This document shows positions 26,167 through 36,756 of a DNA stretch of 64,000 nucleotides, piece after piece (position 1 is the stretch's first letter; each line of letters opens with the position of its first letter). The DNA comes from Marinobacter maritimus (lineage in GTDB: Bacteria > Pseudomonadota > Gammaproteobacteria > Pseudomonadales > Oleiphilaceae). A program made the translations under genes and the position numbers. A model generated the notes under the pieces. It saw only the letters and a program-made list of their open reading frames with translations. It made no database searches and was not told the origin of the DNA. The DNA is taken from positions 1,240,001-1,304,000 of the forward strand of contig NZ_VCGW01000001.1 in the NCBI RefSeq assembly GCF_007671675.1, written 5' to 3'.

Positions 26167-27190
26167 GTCGCATCCCCGTTGTTTTACGTTTTGCCTGTTG
26201 GCGTGTGCCGTTCAGGTTTTCGATCACTTCTTCTGTCAGGTACACCGGGCGTTGTTTTGATTCCATGTAGGTCTTGCCGACGTATTCACCCACAATGCCC
26301 ACACTCATCAGTTGAATACCGCCCAGAAAGCTGATGATGGCCACCAGCGATGGATAACCATTGGTGGCATCGCCCAGCATTAATGCCTTGACCACAATCC
26401 ACACCCCGAATACCGCACCCATGCTGGCGGCAATAAGCCCGATCATTGTCGCCCAACGCAACGGAGATACAGAAAACGATGTCAGCCCTTCCAGTGCCAG
26501 ACCCACCAATCCGGGGTAATCCCATTTCGTTTCACCCGCCGCTCGGGGTTCACGATCGTATTGGATGACTTGGGTCGGCATACCGATCCAGGCAAACAAG
26601 CCTTTCATATAACGGTTGCGTTCTTTCAGCACCAACAGTGCGTTAACGGCTTTGCGGCTCATCAACCGAAAGTCACCGGTATCTACGGGAATATTCGTTC
26701 GGCTGGTTCGATTCAGCAGTCTGTAAAACAGATGCGCACTCCAGCGTTTGAACGCGGTTTCGCCAGCCCGTGAACGACGCTGCATCAGGACAACGTCAAC
26801 ACCCGACTGCCAGCACTCGACCATGGCCGGGATTTGCTCAGGCGGATCTTGCAGGTCTGCATCCAACACGATCACCGCATCGCCCTTTGCGTGTTCCAGC
26901 CCTGCAGTCATCGCGGCTTCCTTGCCGAAATTACGACTCAGCTTGATCAATCGGATGCCGGGCGTTCGGTCAATAACACTGTGAATGTATTGGGCACTGC
27001 CGTCGTCACTGCCATCATCAATCAGCACGATTTCCCAATGCAGGTCCAAGGTGGCAAGCACAGGTAGAACCCGCTCAAAGAACAGCGGCAGCATCGGGCG
27101 TTCGTTGTAGAGCGGCACCACCAGTGATAACAGCGTGTTATCAAACGGACCATCAAAAGGTACCACAGGGAATTCAACGCGTTTGTTCAT
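26150..27190 (-). CDS. Polyprenyl-phosphate glycosyltransferase, ArnC/GtrB-like (GT2)
   Basis: A GT2 catalytic domain (LLSLVVPLYNERPMLPLFFE; IVLIDDGSDDGS; SRNFGKEAAMTAGLEHAKGD; IVLDADLQDPPEQIP) is followed by two transmembrane helices near the C-terminus and the conserved ending GEYVGKTYMESKQRPVY. Such enzymes load a sugar from a nucleotide donor onto undecaprenyl phosphate on the cytoplasmic face. The ATG at 27190 lies inside the end of the gtrA-like gene, with AGAGG upstream. The order GtrA, GtrB-like, ArnT-like matches a flippase, donor synthase and terminal transferase. Confidence 0.93.
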   Translation of the reverse strand: MNKRVEFPVVPFDGPFDNTLLSLVVPLYNERPMLPLFFERVLPVLATLDLHWEIVLIDDGSDDGSAQYIHSVIDRTPGIRLIKLSRNFGKEAAMTAGLEHAKGDAVIVLDADLQDPPEQIPAMVECWQSGVDVVLMQRRSRAGETAFKRWSAHLFYRLLNRTSRTNIPVDTGDFRLMSRKAVNALLVLKERNRYMKGLFAWIGMPTQVIQYDREPRAAGETKWDYPGLVGLALEGLTSFSVSPLRWATMIGLIAASMGAVFGVWIVVKALMLGDATNGYPSLVAIISFLGGIQLMSVGIVGEYVGKTYMESKQRPVYLTEEVIENLNGTRQQAKRKTTGMRHVKAV

Positions 27191-27563
27191 GGAAAACCAG
27201 CCTCTGATAAACAATGTAATTCAGTGCGGCGACAAGCCCTGTGGTCACAACTTGTGACAGCGTGACAGGAATTGCCAGGACGTTATTGAGCAGGAAAAAA
27301 AAGACGAGATTGCAGAACCAGGCGACAAAGCAGGAACCGACATAGCGCCACAAGGTGACCCCGTGAGGACCGGCATTGCGAAACGCCAGGCGCCGCTGGA
27401 GGCCGTAATTTAGCACCGCGCCAGACACGCTTCCGCTCGCGGTTGCCAGCACCGGCTCAAGCCCGACGCCGATCAGTGCTGCCATTACAAGCCAGTGGAA
27501 CAGCGTAGCAAGCCCGCCGGCCGCGAAAAATCCCTGCAATTGGCGAGGTAAGAATGTGTTCAT
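27174..27563 (-). CDS. GtrA-family membrane protein
   Basis: About 129 residues with four transmembrane helices. The motifs FFAAGGLATLFHWLVMAALI, SGAVLNYGLQRRLAFRN, and the closing ALNYIVYQRLVFHE are diagnostic of the GtrA family. These proteins are thought to flip undecaprenyl-phosphate-linked sugars. I start at the ATG at 27563; the longer frame would put a charged extension before the first helix. It is the first gene of the glycosylation operon. About 155 bp separate it from the mprF remnant upstream, with no clear regulatory box recognised. Confidence 0.88.
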   Translation of the reverse strand: MNTFLPRQLQGFFAAGGLATLFHWLVMAALIGVGLEPVLATASGSVSGAVLNYGLQRRLAFRNAGPHGVTLWRYVGSCFVAWFCNLVFFFLLNNVLAIPVTLSQVVTTGLVAALNYIVYQRLVFHEQTR

Positions 27564-27718
27564 GACCAAAACCACCACATTGGCGACTGAAAAAGTCGAC
27601 CTGACATTGAGTGGGCATAATGGCCTACCCTGTGTCACGGCTTTGTGGAGGTTTCATCAGGAATATGTCAAAACTTGGCAGATTAGGGTTTATCCCACGA
27701 GGTTTTTTCGATAACGCC

Positions 27719-29222
27719 CTACTTCATCAATCTACGAAATCCTCCCGAAATCAGCACATTTATTTCGTTAAGGATCTGGGGGGTGGCTAGTCCACCGGGG
27801 GTGGCCAGATAAATCGGGCTCCACTCCGGGTCAAATTTCTCTTTAAAGGCCCTGAGTCCTCCGAAATTGTAAAAATGTTCGCCGTGTTCGTAGACGAAAC
27901 CGCCGATGCGGTTCCAGATTGGCGCCAACTGGCGGTTCTCTATGCCCGAAAAGGGCGCAGCACCCAACGAGAACCAGTGATAGCCTTGGGCTGCGCCCCA
28001 TAGCATGAGTTCCGCAAGCAGCGCATCCATCGCGAACCCGGGACCCCATCGCGGGCGGAACGGCTGCGCCCCTGGCGTAGAGTTTTCCTGTTGGAGCCGT
28101 CGAGGGTGAAGGCGCTCAGGTCGACCCGCGCCACCTCTCCGATCTTCAGAATTGACAGACCAAGATCAAGAAAAACCGGAATATATTTCAGCGATACCGC
28201 GTAGAAGGCGCATCGTTTTCTCTGTCGGTCGGCCGTCTCGCGGAGTTGCCAGACAAGTTTCTTGGCTATTTTGGCGTCACCCGTCGGATCGCCCTTTGCG
28301 ATCAGTGATTTGCCAGTATCGGCATAGGCGATGAAAGCGCTTTCGTCGTCGGAAACAAGAAAAGACTTGTCTCCCGTTAGTGCGATGTTCGACTCGCTGT
28401 CTTCGCTTGTCGTGACGAGCCTGCGCACCGCGTCGGGAGCCGGCTCCAGTTGCTTACGGCTGGCCTTGCCGGTCATCAGGGAATTGAATGCGATCACAGC
28501 CAGGCGTGACTGTTCGGCAGGGAGACTCCTTGACAAGAGAAGAAGTACTCCGGCAAGCAGTACCACACCCGCCGCAATGGGCGGAACCAGTGGTTGGAAG
28601 GCGCGCCAGATCGTTTGCGCCCCGCCCGTAAGTTCACGCCGCCGCGCCATGCCTGCCATCAGGCTTAGGCCCAAAACTGCGGCGATGAAGGGGGCGATCG
28701 TGTAGATCACGCGATAAAGCAGAAGTGCTGCTAGAACGTCCGAGCGCCCCGAGACACCCAATCCCGAGATGATTGTTGCCTCGAACACACCCAGCCAGCC
28801 CGGGGAGTGACTGAGGATGCCTAAAGCGACCGCGCCAAAATAGATCGTGATGAAATACGGACGGCAGTGCCTGTCAGATACGAGACGCCTAACAATCCGG
28901 ATATTGCGTAGCCCGCCGCTCCAGCCAGTGCGGCAATGCGAAAAGGCACTTTTGATGGTGCGACCAAGTTGACGGCAAGGGCATCATAAAATGAGATGCC
29001 GACAAAACTGAGCGCGGTAAAGGCAAGCGCTGTGAGCAATGAAACTGAAGAGGCCGCGACGAGATCGGCTTTCACGTCGACCCATTTTACATGGGCAGCC
29101 AAACTGTTCAGGGCGAAAATTGCAATCACCACAATGACAATCGCAACTGCAAGCCTGACGGCTGGGTGCTTGACGATCAGCCGCCACCTACGTTTCGACG
29201 GCGTGTGTTCAGCGGTTGCCAT
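27719..29222 (-). pseudogene. mprF: Decayed mprF (lysyl-phosphatidylglycerol synthase/flippase) with two internal deletions
   Basis: Three pieces of one MprF-like protein lie in order in different frames. 28821-29222 gives the N-terminal helices up to GVSYLTGTAVRI. After a frame change, FITIYFGAVALGILSHSPGW and VFEATIISGLG continue at about 28870, skipping roughly 100 residues of helices. That frame runs through the start of the synthase domain (KGDPTGDAKIAKKLVWQLRE, LSILKIGEVARVDLSAFTL) and is lost after about 28080. The final piece at 27719-28030 (MDALLAELMLWGAAQGYHWF, FYNFGGLRAFKEKFDPEWSP) again skips about 100 residues. MprF adds amino acids to phosphatidylglycerol against cationic peptides. 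The gene is not functional as read. Confidence 0.85.
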
Positions 29223-29931
29223 CAGTGCTTTCTTCTAACAATTCGATTTGTATTTGTTGCAATTCAACGAGTTTCTGCCACTGATGGGCGAGCTGATGAT
29301 CGATTTTCTCATGCAGCTGGCGGATTTCCAGCTCAGCCTTCAGGTTCACGCGATAATCGTTTTCAGCCCGCAGCCGATCCTTGGTTCCCTGCCTACCCTG
29401 GCTCATCATGATCACGGGAGCCTGCATTGCTGCAAGGCATGAGAGTACAAGATTCAGCAGGATGAACGGATAGGGGTCGAAAGGTCTGGCGCTCAGCCCC
29501 ACAACATTAAGTGTGATCCACGCGATCAACACGACGGTGAAAGACAAGATGAATGTCCAGCTGCCACCAAATTTGGCAACCTTGTCTGCCGTGCGCTCGC
29601 CGAACGTGGATTTTTTCTCAATCTCGTCCAAAGGGTTGCGAGATACAAGCTGTCCGGATTCAAGGCTTTCAATGACCTGTCGATCGAGTTCGTTCAACTC
29701 ACCGCGCTCATCTTCGAGTAGTTGCTCGACATACTGGCGCCGAAACCGGACAAGGTCGCGCTTGCAAATTTGCTTTCCTTCGGCCCAGCCAGGTGCGGCA
29801 CTGGCGATCAGGTCTGACACTCCCGGCCGGACTGAAATCCAGGGGCGTAGTTTTGACGTCGAAAAGGCCTGCCCGCAGGTATGGCAGACAGATCGTTGCT
29901 CGGCACTGGACGGAACAGGCTTGGTCATCAT
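29209..29931 (-). CDS. DUF1003 membrane protein with an N-terminal CxxC motif
   Basis: A 240-residue protein. Near the N-terminus CHTCGQAF is a CxxC pair, possibly half of a zinc ribbon. The DUF1003 core follows: TFGERTADKVAKFGGSWTFI, then ITLNVVGLSARPFDPYPFIL and LVLSCLAAMQAPVIMMSQGR, with two transmembrane helices, and a C-terminal coiled region (ELEIRQLHEKIDHQLAHQWQ). Function of the family is unknown. Its last 14 bases overlap the start of the mprF remnant, so the two were probably in one operon before mprF decayed. Confidence 0.9.
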   Translation of the reverse strand: MMTKPVPSSAEQRSVCHTCGQAFSTSKLRPWISVRPGVSDLIASAAPGWAEGKQICKRDLVRFRRQYVEQLLEDERGELNELDRQVIESLESGQLVSRNPLDEIEKKSTFGERTADKVAKFGGSWTFILSFTVVLIAWITLNVVGLSARPFDPYPFILLNLVLSCLAAMQAPVIMMSQGRQGTKDRLRAENDYRVNLKAELEIRQLHEKIDHQLAHQWQKLVELQQIQIELLEESTDGNR

Positions 29932-30027
29932 GTTCGAGGCCTTCTCTCGCGGCTCATGCCAACATAATGAGTGAAAGACAGGTTTACAGGAAGCTCAAAT
30001 CCATAAGCCTGTGAAGCCCAGCCCTTA

Positions 30028-30717
30028 TTATGCAACCACGCCAAATATTCGACCTACGCCAGCCGTAATTGCCATTGCGAGTGCGCCCCAAAATGTAACT
30101 CTGATTGCGCCGGCAGTAATCGAGGCCCCGCCAGCACTCGCAGCAATCACGCCCAGAAGCGCGAGGAAAAACAGGGAGGATGCTGCAACAACAGAAATAA
30201 GCTGGTTACCCGGTACAACCCACGCCGCCGCCAACGGAAGTGCGGCACCAATGGTAAAGGAGCCTGCCGATGAGAACGCCGCTTGAACGGGCTGGGCGCT
30301 AACACTTTCCGAGATGCCTATTTCATCCCTGGCGTGGGCGCCAAGTGCATCATGAGCCATTAACTGTTCGGCAACTTTCTTTGCCAGAGCCGACTCAAGC
30401 CCTCGGTGTTCATATATTAAAGCGAGTTCTTCTTTTTCGAACTCAAAATCCTGTTCCAATGATCTTTTTTCAATAGCCAGATCGGCTTTCTCAGTGTCGG
30501 ACTGCGAGCTAACGGACACGTACTCCCCAGCCGCCATAGACATAGCGCCTGCTACCAAGCCAGCAAGACCGGCCAGAAGAATGCCTTGATGAGTACTGCT
30601 AGCAGCAGCGACACCAATAATAAGACTTGCCGTAGAAACAATTCCGTCGTTTGCACCCAGTACCGCTGCACGTAACCAACCTACTCGATGTGATCGATGG
30701 ATTTCACTATGGCTCAT
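30028..30717 (-). CDS. VIT1/CCC1-family metal transporter
   Basis: About 229 residues of the CCC1/VIT family, which moves Fe2+ or Mn2+ across membranes. The first helix contains WLRAAVLGANDGIVSTASLI, with the conserved Asn-Asp-Gly, followed by AGLVAGAMSMAAGEYVSVSS (Met/Glu/Tyr of the ion path). A cytoplasmic acidic region (EFEKEELALIYEHRGLE) is the probable metal-binding domain, and three helices close the protein. The ATG at 30717 follows GGGGAAGCGT. It appears to be single-gene. A role in iron or manganese storage/export fits the metal-related genes to its right. Confidence 0.93.
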   Translation of the reverse strand: MSHSEIHRSHRVGWLRAAVLGANDGIVSTASLIIGVAAASSTHQGILLAGLAGLVAGAMSMAAGEYVSVSSQSDTEKADLAIEKRSLEQDFEFEKEELALIYEHRGLESALAKKVAEQLMAHDALGAHARDEIGISESVSAQPVQAAFSSAGSFTIGAALPLAAAWVVPGNQLISVVAASSLFFLALLGVIAASAGGASITAGAIRVTFWGALAMAITAGVGRIFGVVA

Positions 30718-30836
30718 ACGCTTCCCCAATCACCTTGTCGAAAAGGACATAATGATCTTCCAAGCTTCGCCTCGCCATATCAAAATCCATGGCTGCTACC
30801 GATTGCTTGACTCGGGGCCGAAAGAGGAGGTCTATT

Positions 30837-32129
30837 TCAGCGAAACTCAAAAACTTCCTGGTGAAAGCGTAATGAAATGGACTGTTGCTTCAGTGCGCTT
30901 CTCAGGGCTTTTGCCAGGCCTTGCGGCCCGCAAAACCAGACATCCACCCTGGAGTCATGGATTTGCAGTTTATTCGCGGTCAATCGCTGCCCCCGCAAAC
31001 TGTCGTGGATGTACAGCGATACATCCGGGAGCTGCTCCGTAAGTTGTTGCAGGCGAGTCAGCATTGGATCATCTACGGCTCCGGCAGTGCAGTAATGCAG
31101 TTTGACCGCGGCATGTTTTTGGTCGGAATTGATCAGGCGGCTTTCCAGCGCCGCCAGAAACGGTGTAATCCCAATGCCGCCCGCCACCCATATTTGCTGG
31201 GCGTTTTTTCTGCCGTTGTCCGGATCAAAGCGACCATAAGGACCCTCCAGCGTAACGGTCTGGCCACTATGTAGCTTACGGGGGATCTTGCGGGTGAAGT
31301 CTCCCAGTGCCTTGATGTGAAAGATGAGCTGCCCGCTGTCGTTGTCAGCACCGGCCAGGCTGAAAGGATGCGCCCCTTCGATTCGGTCGAACGTCACCAG
31401 GGCGAACTGTCCGGCTTGGTGGCCTGGCCAGCGCCGGCCCATGTCACAGACAACTTCCGTGATATTGGCTGACGTCTGCTTGACGGCCTGAACCAGCCCC
31501 TTGTAGCGGCGGTTCCTTCCAATTTGCCCGGTCAACGATTGCAGGCTTGCGACTGTACCACCCACGATTAACAACGCCATCAGCCAGCCGGTGGGTTGCT
31601 GCCACCACTTCAGAGGAGCCAACAACATTGCATGAACGGCCAGCACAAGGTAAATCAGAGGGATCACCCGATGCAGATAACGCCAGTAATAGTAGGGCAC
31701 CCATCGGGTCAGGGTAATGACAACCAGAAACAGCAACAGATAAAGGCCGGGCTCTCCCAAGTCTTCAGCGCCATCCTGAAGGCTGTCCAACAGCCCGGAA
31801 AAGTGTGCTTCCTTCAAGCTCCGATCCGAGCCAAACAGCGCTTCGAGGCCATCATCCGCCATCTCGATCAGCCAGTGCGTCAGGGCAAAAATAGCGGCCA
31901 GAATGCCCGTCCACTTATGCAGTTGATACATGCTGTCAAGACCACCCAACAAGGATTCCAGTCTCGCAGGCCGGGTAGCCAACAGCATAGTGATGGACAT
32001 GAAATTGATGGCAAGGTAGCCACTGAGTGTCAGCAACAGCTCGTAGCTCAGCCCGGGAGCCAAGAAGCTGACCTGAGCCGCCAAAAGCAGCAAAAGGGTG
32101 ACACTGGTGCGTAGGTTTGGCACAAACAA
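30837..32129 (-). CDS. Ferric-reductase-like transmembrane flavocytochrome
   Basis: 430 residues. The N-terminal half has about six transmembrane helices with haem-ligand candidates (MYQLHKWTGILAAIFALTHW and LHRVIPLIYLVLAVHAMLL), typical of the ferric reductase-like (FRE/Nox) domain. The C-terminal half is an FNR-type FAD/NAD(P) module: AGAHPFSLAGADN-like HPFSLAG, LEGPYGRF, WVAGGIGITPFLA, and VWFCGPQGLAKALR. It would pass electrons from cytoplasmic NAD(P)H through membrane haem to an outside acceptor such as ferric or cupric ions. It is divergent from the merR gene with about 155 bp between. Confidence 0.93.
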   Translation of the reverse strand: MFVPNLRTSVTLLLLLAAQVSFLAPGLSYELLLTLSGYLAINFMSITMLLATRPARLESLLGGLDSMYQLHKWTGILAAIFALTHWLIEMADDGLEALFGSDRSLKEAHFSGLLDSLQDGAEDLGEPGLYLLLFLVVITLTRWVPYYYWRYLHRVIPLIYLVLAVHAMLLAPLKWWQQPTGWLMALLIVGGTVASLQSLTGQIGRNRRYKGLVQAVKQTSANITEVVCDMGRRWPGHQAGQFALVTFDRIEGAHPFSLAGADNDSGQLIFHIKALGDFTRKIPRKLHSGQTVTLEGPYGRFDPDNGRKNAQQIWVAGGIGITPFLAALESRLINSDQKHAAVKLHYCTAGAVDDPMLTRLQQLTEQLPDVSLYIHDSLRGQRLTANKLQIHDSRVDVWFCGPQGLAKALRSALKQQSISLRFHQEVFEFR

Positions 32130-32285
32130 ACTCCGGCTTGGGTTTGTTTGAATTCTGCAGAGTTAACCTGACATCAGCCTTAACCGTCCGATACTTTCAT
32201 TGTCAGATGCGGTTATTTCCGCAAGATGATCGCAAAACCTTTATCCAGGCACAGGCCCTTCTCCAACGTGCAGGCCACTTGGGGA

Positions 32286-32693
32286 TTAGCAACCTCGCAG
32301 CGCTGCGATGACAGGGCACGACACCTTGCCTTGATGTGCATGGCATTCAGTAACCAGTTTACTCAAGACGGACTCGATTCGGTTCAGGTCAGCCAGCCTT
32401 GCGCGCACGTCGCCCAGTCGCTGCGTAGCCAGTTCTGCCGCCTCGCTGCAATGGGTGCCATCGTCCAGCATCAGTAGTTGCCCAATCTCGTCCAGGCTGA
32501 ACCCCAGCCGTTGCGCCGACTTCACGAATTTCACCCGCGCCACGGCAGCACTGCCGTAGCGACGAATGCCCCCTGGAGGCTTCTCCGGCGTCGGCAACAG
32601 CCCTTTATGCTGATAGAAACGAATCGTCTCCACGTTGACGCCGGCCGCTTTGGCAAAGGTACCGATGGTCAGGTTCTCCAGCGCTCCATTCAT
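32286..32693 (-). CDS. merR: Mercury-responsive MerR regulator
   Basis: A 135-residue MerR with [20 protein letters not shown] as the DNA-binding helices and [20 protein letters not shown]. The three mercury ligands of the Tn501 protein are present at the same numbers: Cys82 in DGTHCSEA, Cys117 in TECHAHQG and Cys126 in KVSCP. This separates it from cadmium or copper MerR relatives. It represses the mer promoter and activates it when Hg2+ binds. It is divergent from the merF-merA operon. The C-terminus is slightly shorter than in Tn501. Confidence 0.97.
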   Translation of the reverse strand: MNGALENLTIGTFAKAAGVNVETIRFYQHKGLLPTPEKPPGGIRRYGSAAVARVKFVKSAQRLGFSLDEIGQLLMLDDGTHCSEAAELATQRLGDVRARLADLNRIESVLSKLVTECHAHQGKVSCPVIAALRGC

Positions 32694-32698
32694 GACGC

Positions 32699-32729
32699 TT
32701 GACTCCGTAGTTGACTACGGAAGTAAGAT
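32699..32729 (+). promoter_or_regulatory. mer operator/promoter with 19-bp spacer
   Basis: TTGACT (32699-32704) and TAAGAT (32724-32729) are separated by 19 bp holding the inverted repeat CCGTAG-TTGA-CTACGG. This is the classical mer operator, in which MerR untwists an over-long spacer. It faces the mer structural genes, while merR starts 6 bp to the left. Confidence 0.95.
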
Positions 32730-32764
32730 TAAGTCATCAGGCGAATATTCGGAAGGAGAACCTC

Positions 32765-32859
32765 ATGCATAAACCCAATAACGGTCGTGGCACTTTGGCC
32801 ACTGCCGACGATGGATATCCATCAACCCGGACATCCCCGAAAGCGGATCGCGAGACATT

Positions 32860-32863
<4 letters not shown>
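32765..32863 (+). pseudogene. merT-merP deletion scar: fused 32-residue frame
   Basis: ATG at 32765 follows AGGAGAACCTC. The 32-residue product starts HKPNNGRGTL, like the MerT N-terminus (SEPQNGRGAL in Tn501), and continues at once with ATADDGYPST, like the MerP C-terminus (ATADAGYPSS). The MerT membrane helices and the MerP GMTCxxC site are missing. The simplest explanation is an in-frame deletion that removed most of merT and merP. The frame ends by overlapping the merF start as ATGA, so it may now serve as a leader that keeps merF translated. Confidence 0.78.
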
Positions 32864-34516
<1,653 letters not shown>

Positions 34517-34590
34517 CCGAAGCAGTGAGTGATGGGGCGACACTAAGTTGCGGCCCGCAGACGCAGCCAGTGTCTGTACCAGAGTCCACC

Positions 34591-35934
34591 TTATGCGCGT
34601 CGATCTGTGTGGTCCACGACAACATTTACTTCTGCTTCGAAGCCGTCACTCTGACCTGAGGCTGGTGAGCGGAGGTTCAGGGAAGTGCCCGCGCCGCTGG
34701 CAATGGCTTCCACAATGGCAAGTCCGATGCCAGAGCCCAGAGTTTGTGTATCGGAGCGGACAAAACGGTTGCGCAACACGACGAGCTTATCTGGCGGTAC
34801 AATCTCACCTGCGTTGATCACTCGTAAGCTGCCCTCACCTGTAAGACTTATATTGACTGGTCGGCTGGCAGCGCCGTGTCTGAGTGCATTTTCTATCAGG
34901 TTTCTTGCCAGGATGGCAAAGGCATCGGGATCGAGTAACGACATTACGCTGTCGTCAGGCAATTCCAGCTTGAGGCGACCGGGCGCCCTACGCTCGTAAT
35001 CATTGGCGATCATTTGCAGTATGGGCACAAGGTTGTTGCAGGTTTCTGACAGCGCGCTGCCACCCTCAGCCTTTGCCAGTTCGAGTAGCTTCTCCGATAA
35101 CCTGGACAGGGTGCGAAGAGATTCTTCGATTTCACCGGCTCGCGTTTTAACTCTGGCGTCATCCGTTTCCGTCTTCAACCGCTGAAGTTTTGCCAGCGCT
35201 GTCGCCAGTGGGGTTCGCAATTCATGGGCACTGTTAGCGGTAAAGCTTCGCTCTGCTTCAAGCGCTCTGCGTAAACGCTCCAGCAAGCGATTGACCGACA
35301 CCATGATAGGCTCAAACTCTTCTGGCAGACGGTTCACGGCTACGGGAGAAAGGTCACCACCACCACGGGCTTCTATCGATTGCTGCAATAGAACGACCTG
35401 ACGAAGTGACCGCTTTATCACCCACCACACCCCGATCAGGCTGATCGGAATCAGCACTATGAGTGGAATGAGCAGTGCGAGACTCGTTTCCAGAACGGCT
35501 TCGCGACGATGGGCGATAGGTTCGGCAACCTCAATGTACAGGGTATTGCTGATGGCTCCCTCCCCGTATATCCGGTGAGTTGGCGTTTCGGAGAATCCTT
35601 GTCGGGGCTTGGCTCCGAAAACTCCGGGATCTGCGCCGTGGGATTGCAAAAACAGCTTGCCTGATGCGTCGCGAACCAGATAGGTCAGATACTCGTCGTG
35701 CTCCTTCAGGGCCAATGCGCGCTGATTGCCTGTGTCATTTTCCCTGTTCAGAATATCGGTCACCGCCAATGGCAGAATACGCTGCGCGGTTTCCTCCAGG
35801 GCGCTGTCAAAAACTTCATTCATTTCGTGCCGGGCGACCACGCCTGACGCTATGACACCCAGGAGCCAGAGCAAGGTCACGCCGAGGGTGAGCCAAGTAC
35901 CCAGGGTTTTCTGTAAGCTGGTTTTAGTGATCAT
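34591..35934 (-). CDS. Sensor histidine kinase, QseC/PmrB-like
   Basis: 447 residues with transmembrane helices at about 13-33 and 155-178 and a periplasmic domain between. The HAMP-like linker leads to FTANSAHELRTPLATALAKL (phosphoacceptor His), LARNLIENALRHG (N-box) and LGSGIGLAIVEAI (G-box). It overlaps its response regulator by 11 bp. The pair is divergent from the PepSY/DUF2271/flavoreductase operon. Facing CTGAC-N6-CTGAA boxes in the shared promoter suggest the system controls both itself and that operon. Stimulus unknown; such systems often respond to metals or envelope charge. Confidence 0.94.
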   Translation of the reverse strand: MITKTSLQKTLGTWLTLGVTLLWLLGVIASGVVARHEMNEVFDSALEETAQRILPLAVTDILNRENDTGNQRALALKEHDEYLTYLVRDASGKLFLQSHGADPGVFGAKPRQGFSETPTHRIYGEGAISNTLYIEVAEPIAHRREAVLETSLALLIPLIVLIPISLIGVWWVIKRSLRQVVLLQQSIEARGGGDLSPVAVNRLPEEFEPIMVSVNRLLERLRRALEAERSFTANSAHELRTPLATALAKLQRLKTETDDARVKTRAGEIEESLRTLSRLSEKLLELAKAEGGSALSETCNNLVPILQMIANDYERRAPGRLKLELPDDSVMSLLDPDAFAILARNLIENALRHGAASRPVNISLTGEGSLRVINAGEIVPPDKLVVLRNRFVRSDTQTLGSGIGLAIVEAIASGAGTSLNLRSPASGQSDGFEAEVNVVVDHTDRRA

Positions 35935-36589
35935 AAGAGTTTAACCGGTAACCCATACCTCTAACCGTCACTATGGCATCGCGCCCCAGTTTCTTACGCA
36001 AACGGCTGATGTAGACTTCGATGGTGTTGCTCTCAATTTCGGCCCCGAATTCGTAAAGCCGGTCTTCAAGTTGTGAACGGGACAGCAGTATTCCCGGGCG
36101 CTGCAAAAACCCTTCAAACAGCGCCCACTCCCGTGCAGTGAGCTCAACCGGTTGGCCATTGAGGCTGATTCGGTGATCACCAAGATCCACTAAAAGATCT
36201 CCGATATGAACCAGGGGGTTCGGGTTGCCACGATAGCGTCGCGCCACGGCGGCCACCCGGGCGGACAGTTCTGATAAATCAAAGGGTTTCACAAGATAAT
36301 CGTCAGCACCGGCATTCAGCCCTGCAATGCGGTCTGACACCTGATCCCTGGCGGTCAGAATAATCACGGGTGTTGCATCACCGCGGGCCCGCAGTTTTTT
36401 CAGAAAATCAAAACCGTGTCCGTCTGGCAACATCAAATCGAGCAAAATCAGATTATAAGTGGTGGTTTTCACGCTAGTATCCGCAAAAGCGAGGCTCTGC
36501 ACCCAGTCCACGGCATGGCCATCCTCGCTGATCTGATCCCGCACCGCCTCACCCAGCCCGGTTGTATCCTCAACCAACAGTACCCGCAT
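35924..36589 (-). CDS. OmpR-family response regulator, QseB/PmrA-like
   Basis: 221 residues, normal for the family. Receiver: MRVLLVEDTTGLGEAV, phosphoacceptor Asp in YNLILLDLMLPDGHGFDFL, TARDQVSDRIAGLNAGADDY and LVKPF. DNA-binding domain: LTAREWALFEGFLQRPG, ESNTIEVYISRLRKKLG and VRGMGYRL. PmrA/QseB-type regulators bind tandem half-sites 11 bp apart. Its own upstream region contains CTGAC-N6-CTGAA in both orientations, so autoregulation is likely. Confidence 0.95.
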   Translation of the reverse strand: MRVLLVEDTTGLGEAVRDQISEDGHAVDWVQSLAFADTSVKTTTYNLILLDLMLPDGHGFDFLKKLRARGDATPVIILTARDQVSDRIAGLNAGADDYLVKPFDLSELSARVAAVARRYRGNPNPLVHIGDLLVDLGDHRISLNGQPVELTAREWALFEGFLQRPGILLSRSQLEDRLYEFGAEIESNTIEVYISRLRKKLGRDAIVTVRGMGYRLNSYDH

Positions 36590-36636
36590 GTTTCACCTTT
36601 TGCCTGATCACGATCAGAAGATACTACAGCCGCCAC

Positions 36637-36652
36637 CTGACAACAGCCTGAA
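36637..36652 (+). promoter_or_regulatory. CTGAC-N6-CTGAA box facing the PepSY operon
   Basis: CTGACAACAGCCTGAA: half-sites 11 bp apart, about 105 bp upstream of the PepSY gene. An FNR-like palindrome CTGAT-CACG-ATCAG lies just left at 36604-36617. Confidence 0.62.
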
Positions 36653-36694
36653 CCGCTCAACTACCTAATGGCCATCCTCGTATTTGGCCGCCCG

Positions 36695-36710
36695 TTCAGG
36701 CCAGTGTCAG
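36695..36710 (-). promoter_or_regulatory. CTGAC-N6-CTGAA box facing the two-component genes
   Basis: On the minus strand this reads CTGACACTGGCCTGAA, nearly the same as the box at 36637 but pointing the other way, 42 bp from it. It is suited to drive the response regulator and kinase genes leftward. The two facing promoters would produce transcripts that overlap at their 5' ends. Confidence 0.6.
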
Positions 36711-36756
36711 GTAAGAACTTTAGGGTTGTTTAAACCGATTGAACGGGAGATATGCC

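Noticed and set aside
32168..32183. CTGAC-N6-CTTAA repeat as a regulator box for the ferric-reductase-like gene
   Set aside because: Spacing is right, but the orientation is opposite to that gene and no gene follows in the other direction, so I did not list it as a site.
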